Source of the DNA: Bailinhaonella thermotolerans
Lineage (GTDB): Bacteria; Actinomycetota; Actinomycetes; Streptosporangiales; Streptosporangiaceae
Reading direction: 5' to 3'
Length of the DNA stretch: 64,000 bases
Assembly (NCBI RefSeq): GCF_003594875.1
Contig: NZ_QZEY01000004.1
Span: 186,001 to 250,000 of the forward strand
Every line of letters starts with the position of its first letter. The first letter of the stretch is position 1. Of the stretch, positions 24,986 to 32,959 are shown in pieces. A program made the translations under genes and the position numbers. Under the pieces are notes generated by a model that was given only the letters and a program-made list of their open reading frames with translations, was not told where the DNA came from and did no database searches.

Positions 24986-25543
24986 GTGCGGAGGGACGAG
25001 GCGCCGGGCGGCGCCGACAGAGGGGTCACCGTCGCGCTCCTGCTCGGAGCGGTGGCCGCCCTCACGGTGGCGGTCGTGGTCGCCGTCGTCGCGTTCGTCC
25101 TGGCCCGCGACCCCTCCGTGCCCCTGGGAGCCGCGCGGAACACCACGCACGCGCTCCAGACCCCGCTGACGGTCGCCCCGGTCACCGGGTCGTACCCCGG
25201 CGCCTGCTCGGGCGGGGGAGCCCCGGACCTGACCGGCGCGACCTGCTACCAGCTCGGCCAGGGCATCACCATCAACGCGGTGGAGAAGATCGCGGTGGAG
25301 CCCGCCCAGGGCGGCCACCACAACGTGGTCATCCTCCTCCCGCCGGACGGCCGCGACCAGCTCGCCCGGCTCACCGGCCAGAACGTCAAGCGCAAGATCG
25401 CCATCGCCGCCGGGGGCCGCGTGGTCACCGCCGCCACCGTGGACGAGCAAATCGTGACCGGCAACCTCACGATCTCCGGCTCCTTCACCAGGCCCGAGGC
25501 CCAGGCCCTGCTCGCCCAGCTCCTCTCCGGCACCGCCTCCTGA
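24986..25543 (+). CDS. Membrane-anchored protein with a SecD P1-head-like domain
   Basis: A 185-residue protein from GTG 24986. One membrane helix occupies about residues 13-42 and the rest is external. The end of the chain ([20 protein letters not shown], then [13 protein letters not shown]) closely resembles the SecD first periplasmic head subdomain, where 'I.SGN..I.G.FT..EA..LA..L' is typical. The rest of SecD (six helices) is missing, so this is not a translocase subunit. Free-standing SecD-head proteins are known in actinomycetes, but their role is not known to me. A TAGGCT box lies 9 bp before the start, so the mRNA may be nearly leaderless. Confidence 0.75.
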   Translation: MRRDEAPGGADRGVTVALLLGAVAALTVAVVVAVVAFVLARDPSVPLGAARNTTHALQTPLTVAPVTGSYPGACSGGGAPDLTGATCYQLGQGITINAVEKIAVEPAQGGHHNVVILLPPDGRDQLARLTGQNVKRKIAIAAGGRVVTAATVDEQIVTGNLTISGSFTRPEAQALLAQLLSGTAS

Positions 25544-25570
25544 CCGCACGGCGCGCGCCCGCGGCCTCAG

Positions 25571-25635
25571 GCCGTACGGCTGCCGCGGGCTCAGGCCGTA
25601 CGACGGGCGCGCGGCCCGGGGCGTACGGCCGGGGC
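25571..25635. repeat. GCCGTACGGC-type repeats between convergent genes
   Basis: One exact palindrome (25571-25580) and three near copies lie between the SecD-head-like gene and the purine permease gene, just after both stop codons. Confidence 0.55.
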
Positions 25636-25649
25636 GTCCCGGCGCCGGG

Positions 25650-27029
25650 TCAGGTGAAGAGGGCCTCGATGCCGGCGATGGCGAAGAAGGCGACGAAGAC
25701 CGCGCTGATGGCCCAGAGGAGGACCGGGATCTCGTGGAAGCGGCCCCGGGCGGCCTTGATGAGGGTGTAGGTGAGGACGCCGGCGCCGACGCCGTTGGTG
25801 ATCGAGTAGGTGTAGGGCATGATCACGATGGTCAGGAAGGCGGGGATCGCCAGGTCCAGCTCGGCCCAGGGGATGTTGCGGGCCTGGGCCATCATGAGGG
25901 CGCCCACCAGGACCAGGGCGGGGGCGGCCGCGGCGGCGGGGACTACGGCGGCCAGCGGGGTGAACAGGAGCGTGGCGGCCAGGAGGAGGCCGGTCACGAC
26001 GCCGGCCAGGCCGGTCCTGGCGCCTTCGCCGACGCCCGCGGCGGACTCGACGAAGACGGTGCTCGCCGAGGCGCTGACCCCGCCCCCGATGACCCCGCCG
26101 AGGCCGTCGGCGACCAGGACCCGGCCCATGCGGGGGACCTGGCCGCGCTGGTCCACGAGGCCCGCCTCGTCGCTCACGCCGATGATCGTGCCCATCGCGT
26201 CGAAGAAGCCGGACAGCACCAGCGTGAACAGGACGACCACGGCGGTGATCACGCCCGCGCGGGCGAAGCCGCCGAACAGGTCCACCGCGCCCACCAGCCC
26301 GAAGTCCGGCGGCGACCAGAGGCTCTCGGGGAGCCGGGGGCGGACCGTGCCCCAGGACTCGTCGGGGACGGGGGCCGCGGCCTCCACGACGATCGCGAGG
26401 ACCGTGGTGACGATGATGCTGATCAGGATCGCGCCCGGCACCCTCCGGGCGTAGAGGCAGATCATCAGGAGCAGGCCCAGGGCGAACACCACGACCGGCC
26501 ACCCGGCGATGCGCCCGCCCGAGCCCAGGGCGAGCGGCGTGCCCGTGCCCTTGGTCACGAAGTTCGCGTCCACGAAGCCGATGAGCGCGATGAAGAGCCC
26601 GATGCCGACGCTGATGGCGTGCTTGAGGGCCAGCGGGATCGAGTTCATGATCACCGCGCGCAGGCCGCTCACCGCCAGCAGGACGATCACCACGCCCTCC
26701 AGCACGACCAGGCCCATCGCCTGCGGCCACGTCATCACCGGGGCGGCCTGGTAGGCCACGACCGCGTTCATGCCGAGCCCCGCCGCCATCGCCAGCGGCA
26801 GGTTGCCCGCCAGCGCCATGATCAGCGTGGAGACCGCGGCGGCCAGGGCGGTGACGGTGGTGAGCTGGCTGAGGTCGAGCTTGGCCCCGGTGACGTCGGT
26901 CGCTCCGGCCAGGATGATCGGGTTCAGCAGGATGATGTACGCCATCGCGACGAACGTGGTGATCCCGCCGCGCACCTCCCGGGCCACGGTCGTGCCGCGC
27001 GCGGACAGCGAGAAGTACCGGTCGAGCAC
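25650..27029 (-). CDS. NCS2 permease, AzgA-like purine transporter
   Basis: A 459-residue transporter with 13-14 membrane segments. The start MLDRYFSLSARGTTVAREVRGGITTFVAMAY is typical of the AzgA (hypoxanthine/guanine/adenine) branch of NCS2. Other branch motifs are GLGMNAVVAY, LSGFFDAMGTIIGVSDEAGL and ASASTVFVESAAGVGEGART. It would import purine bases by proton symport. It has no regulator beside it. A second, NAT-type purine permease is encoded at 29395-30744 near PucR, so the region may serve purine salvage. Confidence 0.93.
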   Translation of the reverse strand: MLDRYFSLSARGTTVAREVRGGITTFVAMAYIILLNPIILAGATDVTGAKLDLSQLTTVTALAAAVSTLIMALAGNLPLAMAAGLGMNAVVAYQAAPVMTWPQAMGLVVLEGVVIVLLAVSGLRAVIMNSIPLALKHAISVGIGLFIALIGFVDANFVTKGTGTPLALGSGGRIAGWPVVVFALGLLLMICLYARRVPGAILISIIVTTVLAIVVEAAAPVPDESWGTVRPRLPESLWSPPDFGLVGAVDLFGGFARAGVITAVVVLFTLVLSGFFDAMGTIIGVSDEAGLVDQRGQVPRMGRVLVADGLGGVIGGGVSASASTVFVESAAGVGEGARTGLAGVVTGLLLAATLLFTPLAAVVPAAAAAPALVLVGALMMAQARNIPWAELDLAIPAFLTIVIMPYTYSITNGVGAGVLTYTLIKAARGRFHEIPVLLWAISAVFVAFFAIAGIEALFT

Positions 27030-27086
27030 GGGAAACCCCCCACGACGGACGCCGGGGGGCAGCTCCTGCGATTACTGACGGCCAGC

Positions 27087-27332
27087 CTACTGGAGGTAGT
27101 TCTCCACCTCGCCGACCGAACGCGCCGTGGCGTCGTCGGGGTCCTCTCCGGCGTTCTGCCGCGCGCGCCGCCGCCGCAGCAGGTCCCAGGCCTGGTCGAG
27201 GGCCATCTCAAGCTGTGTGACGCGGGCCTTCTCCTCCGGGCCGGACAGCTCGCCCCTGGCCCGCCGCTCGCGCAGCGCGTGCTCCTCGTCGACCAGCTCG
27301 CGGATCTGCGCGAGGATTTCCTCGTCCTTCAT
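27087..27332 (-). CDS. DUF2630 family protein
   Basis: An 81-residue, highly charged, mostly helical protein (ILAQIRELVDEEHALRERRA, then QLEMALDQAWDLLRRRRARQ). Both segments are hallmarks of DUF2630, a small actinobacterial family of unknown function. No membrane or metal-binding feature is seen. It may share a transcript with the purine permease gene 57 bp downstream. Confidence 0.88.
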   Translation of the reverse strand: MKDEEILAQIRELVDEEHALRERRARGELSGPEEKARVTQLEMALDQAWDLLRRRRARQNAGEDPDDATARSVGEVENYLQ

Positions 27333-27647
27333 GACGCCCCCGGAACGCGATCGGTTCTCGTCCGCTTCCTATGCCCCCGGCCGCGCCCGCCATGCCTCCC
27401 GCCCCTCCGCCGATCCCTCCGCCCGCCGCGTTCCCGCCGTTCGCGCCGCGTTCCCGCCGTGCGCGCCCGCTCCCGCCCGCGACCGCCCGGACCCGGCCGC
27501 GCTCGCCGTACGCCCAGGTGGGGCGGCTCCGGTCCGGCCCGAGCGCGGTCAGGAGTTCGCCGGGAAAGCCCAAAGTCCGGTGCATCCCTTTTAAGGGGAG
27601 ACGAGGTGGTTAGAGGGAGGGCAGGCCAGATCTCGGGAGGCATGACA
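27333..27647. other. 315-bp intergenic region without a convincing gene
   Basis: It holds promoters for the divergent DUF2630 and TPP-enzyme genes. Notable are two copies of a CGTTCCCGCCGT-like repeat (about 27430-27460) and a short symmetric element CCTTTTAAGG (about 27589-27598) about 50 bp before the TPP-enzyme start. A proline-rich frame on the + strand looks non-coding. Confidence 0.5.
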
Positions 27648-29435
27648 ATGGCACAGACCGTCGCCGACTTCATCCTGCACCGGCTCCGTCAGTGGGGTGT
27701 GGAGCACGTCTTCTGCTACCCCGGCGACGGCATCAACGCCCTGGTCTCCTCGCTCGGCGGATCGAAGGGCCCCGCGGTGATCCAGCCGCGGCACGAGGAG
27801 ATGGGCGCGTTCGAGGCCGTGGGTTACGCCAAGTTCGGCGGCCGGGTCGGCGTCTGCATGGCCACCAGCGGCCCCGGCGCGATCCACCTGCTCAACGGGC
27901 TCTACGACGCCAAGCTCGACCGGGTCCCGGTCGTCGCGATCGTGGGCCAGGCCGCCCGCTCCACCATCGGCGGCAGCTACCAGCAGGAGGTGGACCTGCA
28001 CGCGCTCTTCAAGGACGTGTGCTCGGAGTTCGTGCAGACCGCGATGGTCCCCGAGCAGTTCCCGAACCTGCTCGACCGCGCCATCCGCACGGCGCTGTCC
28101 AACCGCTGCCCGACCGCCGTCATCGTCCCCTCCGACCTGCAGGAGGAGGCGTACTCCCCGCCGCCCCACACCCAGAAGAGCGTGCCGTCGAGCGTGCCCG
28201 GCTACGTCCGCCCGATCACCACCGCGCCCAGCGCGGAGATCGCCCGCGCCGCCGCCCTGATCAACGCGGGGGACCGGGTCGCGATCCTCATCGGGCAGGG
28301 CGCCCGGGACGCCGCGCCCGAGGTGACCACGCTGGCCGAGGTCACCGCCGGCGGCGTCGCCAAGGCGCTGCTCGGCAAGGACGTGCTGCCCGACGACCTG
28401 CCGTACGTCACCGGCTCGATCGGCCTGCTGGGCACGCGCCCGTCCTGGGAGATGATGCGGGACTGCGACACCCTGGTCATCGTCGGCTCCAGCTTCCCCT
28501 ACGCCGACCACTACCCCGAGTTCGGCAAGGCGCGGGCCGTGCAGATCGACGTGGACGCGCGCAACATCGGCATGCGCTACCCCACCGAGGTCAACCTGGT
28601 CGGGGACGCGGCGGCCACGCTCCAGGAGCTGATCCCGCAGCTCAAGCGCAAGAAGCACGGCAAGTGGCGCAAGACCATCGAGGCGGGCGTCGCCCGCTGG
28701 TGGGAGACGATGGAGATGCAGGCCAAGGTCAAGGCCGACCCCGTCAACCCGCTGCTGGTCTTCCACGAGCTGTCCAGGCGGCTGCCGCACAACGCGATCG
28801 TCACCGCCGACTCCGGGTCCGTCGCCGACTGGTACGCCCGCCAGCTCAGGTTCCGCCTGGGCATGCGCGGCTCGCTGTCCGGCACGCTGGCCAGCATGGG
28901 CGCGGGCGTGCCGTACGCCATCGGGGCCAAGATCGCCAACCCGGACCGCCCGGTCTTCTCGATGATGGGCGACGGCGCGATGCAGATGAACGGCCTGGCC
29001 GAGATGCTCACGGTCAAGCGGTACTGGAAGGACTGGGCCGACCCCCGGCTCATCGTGATGGTGCTGCACAACAACGACCTGAACCAGGTCACCTGGGAGT
29101 TGCGCGCCCTGGGCGGCTCGCCCCGCGTCCCGGCCACCCAGGACCTGCCGGAGGTGTCGTACGCGGCCTTCGCCGAGTCGATCGGGCTGGAGGGCATCGC
29201 CGTGGACCGGCCGGAGGACGTCGGCCCCGCCTGGGACCGCGCCCTCGCGGCCGGCCGCCCGGTCGTCCTGGACGTCCGCACGAACGCCGACGTCCCGCCG
29301 ATCCCGCCGCACGCGGACTACAGCCAGATGAAGGACACCGCCGAGGCGCTGCTCAAGGGCGACCAGGACCTGTGGGGCGTCATCAAGGAGGGCGTCAGGA
29401 CGAAGAGCCGGGAGTTCGTCCCGCACCGCCGCTGA
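27648..29435 (+). CDS. Thiamine-pyrophosphate enzyme, pyruvate oxidase/acetolactate synthase-like
   Basis: A 595-residue ThDP enzyme with the usual three domains. The N-terminal PYR domain has the catalytic Glu in QPRHEEMGAFEAVGYAK and the GPGAIHLLNGLYDAK segment. The central Rossmann-like domain includes RVAILIGQGA. The PP domain has the ThDP/Mg motif GDGAMQMNGLAEM ending in HNNDLNQVTWE. Active-site details do not separate pyruvate oxidase from related 2-keto-acid enzymes, so the product is open. I chose ATG 27648 because it has the better spacing to GGGAGG (27635-27640); ATG 27642 is only 1 bp from it. Its last 41 bp overlap the convergent permease gene. Confidence 0.88.
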   Translation: MAQTVADFILHRLRQWGVEHVFCYPGDGINALVSSLGGSKGPAVIQPRHEEMGAFEAVGYAKFGGRVGVCMATSGPGAIHLLNGLYDAKLDRVPVVAIVGQAARSTIGGSYQQEVDLHALFKDVCSEFVQTAMVPEQFPNLLDRAIRTALSNRCPTAVIVPSDLQEEAYSPPPHTQKSVPSSVPGYVRPITTAPSAEIARAAALINAGDRVAILIGQGARDAAPEVTTLAEVTAGGVAKALLGKDVLPDDLPYVTGSIGLLGTRPSWEMMRDCDTLVIVGSSFPYADHYPEFGKARAVQIDVDARNIGMRYPTEVNLVGDAAATLQELIPQLKRKKHGKWRKTIEAGVARWWETMEMQAKVKADPVNPLLVFHELSRRLPHNAIVTADSGSVADWYARQLRFRLGMRGSLSGTLASMGAGVPYAIGAKIANPDRPVFSMMGDGAMQMNGLAEMLTVKRYWKDWADPRLIVMVLHNNDLNQVTWELRALGGSPRVPATQDLPEVSYAAFAESIGLEGIAVDRPEDVGPAWDRALAAGRPVVLDVRTNADVPPIPPHADYSQMKDTAEALLKGDQDLWGVIKEGVRTKSREFVPHRR

Positions 29436-30744
29436 GCCGCGCGGCCCCCAGGTGGTTGAACAGCAGGTTCAGCAGCACCACGGTGATCGACCCGGCCGAG
29501 ATGCCGCTGTGCATGATGATCTGGAACCACGTGGGGAACCCGTCGTAGATCTCCGGCACGCCGACCGGGATCAGGCCGACGCCCAGGGACAGCGCCACGA
29601 TCAGCAGGTTCTGGTTGTGGGTGAAGTCCACCTTGGACAGCGTCCTGATCCCGCTGGCGGCGACCGTGCCGAACATGGCCAGCCCGGCCCCGCCCAGCAC
29701 CGGCTGGGGGACCGCCGCGACGACCGCGCCGAGCACGGGGAACAGGCCGAGCAGCACCAGGATCCCGCCCGCCGCCGCGACCACCCAGCGGCTGCGCACC
29801 CCGGTCAGCCCGACCAGGCCCACGTTCTGCGCGAAGGCCGTGTAGGGGAAGGTGTTGAAGACGCCGCCCAGCGCGGTGGACAGCCCGTCGGCGCGCAGCC
29901 CGTCGGCCAGCCTGCGGGGACTCACCTCCGACTCGGTGATCTCGGCGACGGCGACGATGTCCCCGGTGGTCTCGGTCATCGACACCAGCATCACGATGAT
30001 CATCGAGATGATCGCGGCCACCTCGAACGTCGGCGTCCCGAAGTGGAACGGCGTGCTGATCCCGAACACCCCGGCCCCGGCCACCGCCGAGAAGTCGGTG
30101 AACCCGAACGGGATCGACACCAGCGTGCCGGCGACGATGCCGATCAGCACGGCGATCCGCGACAGGAACCCCGGCGCGAACCGGTACACGCAGATCACCA
30201 GCAGCAGCACGCCGCCCGCCAGCGCGAGGTTGCGCGGCTCCCCGAACGAGGGGGACCCCGCGCCGCCCCCGGCCCACCGCGCCGCGACCGGCATCAGCGA
30301 CACCCCGATGATCGTGATGATCGTGCCGGTGACGAGGGGCGGGAAGAAGCGCAGCAGCCGGCTGAAGTACGGCGCGACCGCCACGACGAACAGGCCCGAG
30401 ACGATGACGGCGCCGTAGATCGCGGGCAGCCCGCCGCCGGTCGTCGCGATGAGGGTCATCGGGGCGACGGCGGCGAACGTGCACCCCTGCATCAGCGGCA
30501 GCCGCACCCCGAACCTCCAGACCCCCACGCACTGGATCAGCGTGGCGACACCGGAGATCAGCAGGTCGGCGTTGATCAGGTACGCCATGTCGGCGGGCGG
30601 CAGCCGCATGGCCCCGCCCACGATCAGGGGCACGGCGACCGCCCCGGCGTACATCGCGAGCACGTGCTGGAGGCCGAGCGCGCCGAGCTGGGGCGCGGGC
30701 AGCCGCTGGTCGACGGGATGGACTGCGGGACGGATCTCGGTCAT
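29395..30744 (-). CDS. NAT/NCS2 xanthine-uracil-type permease
   Basis: A 449-residue nucleobase permease with about 14 membrane segments. ALGLQHVLAMYAGAVAVPLI is the conserved first helix, MTETTGDIVAVAE the TM8 motif, and QNVGLVGLTG the NAT signature (Q-N-x-G-x4-T-[RKG]). It is probably a purine (xanthine or urate) proton symporter, since the divergent neighbour is PucR, the regulator of purine catabolism. The 3' end overlaps the convergent TPP-enzyme gene by 41 bp. Confidence 0.92.
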   Translation of the reverse strand: MTEIRPAVHPVDQRLPAPQLGALGLQHVLAMYAGAVAVPLIVGGAMRLPPADMAYLINADLLISGVATLIQCVGVWRFGVRLPLMQGCTFAAVAPMTLIATTGGGLPAIYGAVIVSGLFVVAVAPYFSRLLRFFPPLVTGTIITIIGVSLMPVAARWAGGGAGSPSFGEPRNLALAGGVLLLVICVYRFAPGFLSRIAVLIGIVAGTLVSIPFGFTDFSAVAGAGVFGISTPFHFGTPTFEVAAIISMIIVMLVSMTETTGDIVAVAEITESEVSPRRLADGLRADGLSTALGGVFNTFPYTAFAQNVGLVGLTGVRSRWVVAAAGGILVLLGLFPVLGAVVAAVPQPVLGGAGLAMFGTVAASGIRTLSKVDFTHNQNLLIVALSLGVGLIPVGVPEIYDGFPTWFQIIMHSGISAGSITVVLLNLLFNHLGAARLSGGAGRTPGSSS

Positions 30745-30885
30745 GCGTGTCTCCCGGTGCGCAGGACCCCCGAATCGTGGGACAAGTAGAGCAACGCCCC
30801 TGTGCTCTTCATACGGGACGATCTTCCGAACATCCTCCGGATCAGGTGAGCGAAATTTGTAGGTTCATCCAATTACGCTGGTCCC

Positions 30886-32337
30886 GTGCTGCTGCGTGAT
30901 CTCATCGACGCCCCCGGGCTGGGCCTGCGCCTGCTGACCGGGGAGGAGCACCTCGACCGCCCGGTCGTCGGCGTGCTGACCACCGACCTGCCCGACCCCA
31001 GCCGCTACCTGACGCGGGACGAGCTCGTGCTCTCCGGGCTCATGTGGCGGCAGGACCCCGAGGACGCCGGCCGCTTCGTCGGACTGCTGGTGCGGGCGGG
31101 CGTGACGGCGCTGGGCGCGGGCCAGGCCTGGTTCGGCGGCGTCCCCGACGACGTGGTCGAGGCGTGCCGCGACCAGGGGCTGCCGCTGTTCGCGGTGCCC
31201 GTCGAGGTCTCGTTCGGCTCGGTCGCGAGCTGGGTCGGCGCCCGGCTGACCGGCGCCCTCGCCCTCGGCCGCCACCGCCGCCTGGTCTCCGCCGTCGCCG
31301 GGGGCGCCGGCCTCGCCGAACTGCTCACGCTCGTCTCCACCGAGCTGGGCGTCTCCGCCGCGGTCGTCGCCTCCGCCACCGGCGCCGTCGTCGCCGGCTC
31401 CCTGGACGAGGCCGAGGCCGTACGGCTGGCGCGCGAGTTCCGCGCGGCCGGGCGGATGCCGCACCTCTCGCGGGGGCCGTACACCCTCTTCGAGGTGGGG
31501 GCGCGCGGCGTGCACCGGGACCTGGGCTGGTTCGTGGCCTGCGCCGGCGACCTGACCCGGGAGCCCGCCGTGAGCACCGGATACGAGCTGGCCGACTGCG
31601 CCGCGCTCGAACGGGCCCGGCGCGAGGAGGGCCGCCGGGTCGAACGCCGCCTCGTCGAGCAGCTCCTGGTCGCGGCGGTCCGGGCGGAGCCCGGCGAGCT
31701 GGCCGCCCGGCTCCAGGCCTGCGGGCTCGACCCGGCGGAGCCGTACGTCGCGGTCTCGGCGGCGGTGGCCGGCGGGGAGGCCAGGCTGGCCGGGCAGGCG
31801 CTGGAGGAACTCCTCGACGTGCCCGCGGCGGTGGGGGCCGACGAGGCGGTGGCCGTGCTCGGCGGGCCGGGCGTCGCCGAACGCCTGCGCGAGGGGGCCG
31901 AGCGGCTGGCCCTGGCCGGGCTCTGCGTGGGCGTGAGCACCCGGGCGACCGGCGGCGCGGGGCTGCGCGGCTGCGTCGAGGAGGCCGGGCACGCCCGCCG
32001 GCTGGCCGAGTCGCGCGGCGGCGGGGTGGTCACCGGCGACGAGATCTACACGCACGCGCTGCTGCTGGCCACGGTGCCGCAGGACGTGCGCAGGTCGTTC
32101 GCCGCCCGGCTGCTGGAGCCGGTGATCCGGTACGACCGCGAACACCAGTCGGATCTCGTGCGCACCCTGGAGGCGTTCCTCGACTGCTCCGGTTCCTGGA
32201 ACGTCTGCGCCGCGCGGCTGCATATTCACGTGAACACGCTGAGATACCGCGTGCACCGGATCGAGGAGCTGACAGGAAGGGACCTGGGCACGTTAGCGGA
32301 TCGTGTCGACCTTTTTCTAGCTCTGCGCGCGATGTAG
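30886..32337 (+). CDS. PucR family transcriptional regulator
   Basis: A 483-residue regulator from GTG 30886. The N-terminal PucR domain (LLRDLIDAPGLGLRLLTGEE, then LDRPVVGVLTTDLPDPSRYL) is followed by a GGDEF-like central region and the C-terminal PucR HTH (LEAFLDCSGSWNVCAARLHI, then HVNTLRYRVHRIEELTGRDL). Such proteins activate or repress purine-catabolism and nucleobase-uptake genes in response to purines or nitrogen limitation. The divergent NAT permease gene is the likely target. The purine-degradation enzymes are not in the window. Confidence 0.92.
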   Translation: MLLRDLIDAPGLGLRLLTGEEHLDRPVVGVLTTDLPDPSRYLTRDELVLSGLMWRQDPEDAGRFVGLLVRAGVTALGAGQAWFGGVPDDVVEACRDQGLPLFAVPVEVSFGSVASWVGARLTGALALGRHRRLVSAVAGGAGLAELLTLVSTELGVSAAVVASATGAVVAGSLDEAEAVRLAREFRAAGRMPHLSRGPYTLFEVGARGVHRDLGWFVACAGDLTREPAVSTGYELADCAALERARREEGRRVERRLVEQLLVAAVRAEPGELAARLQACGLDPAEPYVAVSAAVAGGEARLAGQALEELLDVPAAVGADEAVAVLGGPGVAERLREGAERLALAGLCVGVSTRATGGAGLRGCVEEAGHARRLAESRGGGVVTGDEIYTHALLLATVPQDVRRSFAARLLEPVIRYDREHQSDLVRTLEAFLDCSGSWNVCAARLHIHVNTLRYRVHRIEELTGRDLGTLADRVDLFLALRAM

Positions 32338-32759
32338 CGAAAAAACGTTATTTCCGCGTCATTCGAAACGGACCGCTCCGTCCCGTGGGGCCGGCCATTC
32401 CCTGGTCCCGGATCGGGGTCCCTCGTCACCGCCCCCGGGCGGCGCCGCCGGGGCGGGGCGGGCGCGCGTCCCGCCCGGTCGCGCGGCGGCCGCCGTGGTC
32501 CGGCTGGATCGCGGCCCGGATCGCGCCCCGGTTCGCGGACCCCGGCTCGCGGACCCCGGGGAACGGGGGCCGGGAGACCGGACGGAGCCCGCGGGGACCG
32601 GTCGCCGCGGGCGGCAGGGGGCTCGGAAGGGTGGACGTGCGAGCCGGATTCCGGAGTCCCTCGCCTTACTCCAGGTCGTGCTCGCGTTTCCCGGATGGTG
32701 TTCGCCCGCTCACCCGCTGGGGCCGATCGCCTGACGGGCCCCGTCAGGGCCGCGTGATT
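32338..32759. other. 422-bp region without a convincing protein gene
   Basis: It begins with an A-rich stretch right after the PucR stop and a small hairpin (ACGGA-N4-TCCGT, 32368-32381) that may end PucR transcription. Further on are two direct copies of CGCGGACCCCGG (about 32534-32562). Frames here are low-complexity and unlikely to be expressed. The terminator hairpin of the peptide gene lies at its end. Confidence 0.5.
32730..32748 (-). terminator. Hairpin just after the peptide gene
   Basis: CCTGACGG-GCC-CCGTCAGG is a perfect 8-bp stem with a 3-base loop, 12 bp beyond the peptide stop codon. No U-tract follows. Confidence 0.6.
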
Positions 32760-32897
32760 CTAGCAGCAGTCCTCGTAGCTGGTCACCGGGGCTCCACTGG
32801 CGGACACGGAAGCGCCCATGGCCGTAACATTGAGCCCGACGGCCAGAACAGCCGACACGAACACGGTCAGGGCGGCGAGCCTAAAGCGACGGCGCAT
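32760..32897 (-). CDS. Short exported peptide (45 aa) ending in Asp-Cys-Cys, candidate signalling pro-peptide
   Basis: A small gene found by reading the minus strand opposite the XRE regulator. ATG 32897 has a strong Shine-Dalgarno (AAAGGAG) at good spacing, and the stop is TAG at 32760-32762. The product starts with a basic segment MRRRFRLAAL, then a hydrophobic core TVFVSAVLAVGLNV. AMGASVSASG follows, with possible signal-peptidase sites after AMGA or SVSA, and the tail is APVTSYEDCC. It is thus a classical Sec signal peptide plus a tail of about 10-20 residues. The 50-bp distance to a divergent HTH/TPR regulator is the typical layout of peptide pheromone cassettes; that role is inference. 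There are no maturation enzymes nearby, which argues against a lanthipeptide or other RiPP. Confidence 0.75.
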   Translation of the reverse strand: MRRRFRLAALTVFVSAVLAVGLNVTAMGASVSASGAPVTSYEDCC

Positions 32898-32930
32898 CTT
32901 TACTCCTTTGCTGGTCGCTGGGTCAGCTCA

Positions 32931-32959
32931 ATCATCAAGAGGCGAGAGTGTCCGGTCAA
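32931..32959 (-). promoter_or_regulatory. Predicted promoter of the peptide gene, overlapping the regulator start codon
   Basis: On the minus strand, TTGACC (complement of 32954-32959) and GATGAT (complement of 32931-32936) are separated by 17 bp. They match the sigma-70-type consensus at five and four of six positions. The -35 lies inside the first codons of the divergent regulator gene (start 32948). Transcription would begin near 32924, leaving a 5' leader of about 27 bases with the Shine-Dalgarno. Confidence 0.5.

Noticed and set aside
27371-27613. Proline-rich 80-residue frame on the + strand before the TPP-enzyme gene
   Set aside because: Composition is low-complexity (PPAAPAMPPAPPP), it lacks a Shine-Dalgarno and it overlaps the expected promoter of the next gene.
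32495-32734. 79-residue frame in the gap after PucR
   Set aside because: It is an Arg/Gly/Pro-rich readout of GC-rich DNA with no ribosome-binding site and contains direct DNA repeats.
32760-32897. Idea that the Cys-Cys peptide is a lanthipeptide, lasso or other RiPP precursor
   Set aside because: No modifying enzyme, protease or dedicated exporter is nearby, and the N-terminus is a Sec signal sequence and not a RiPP leader.
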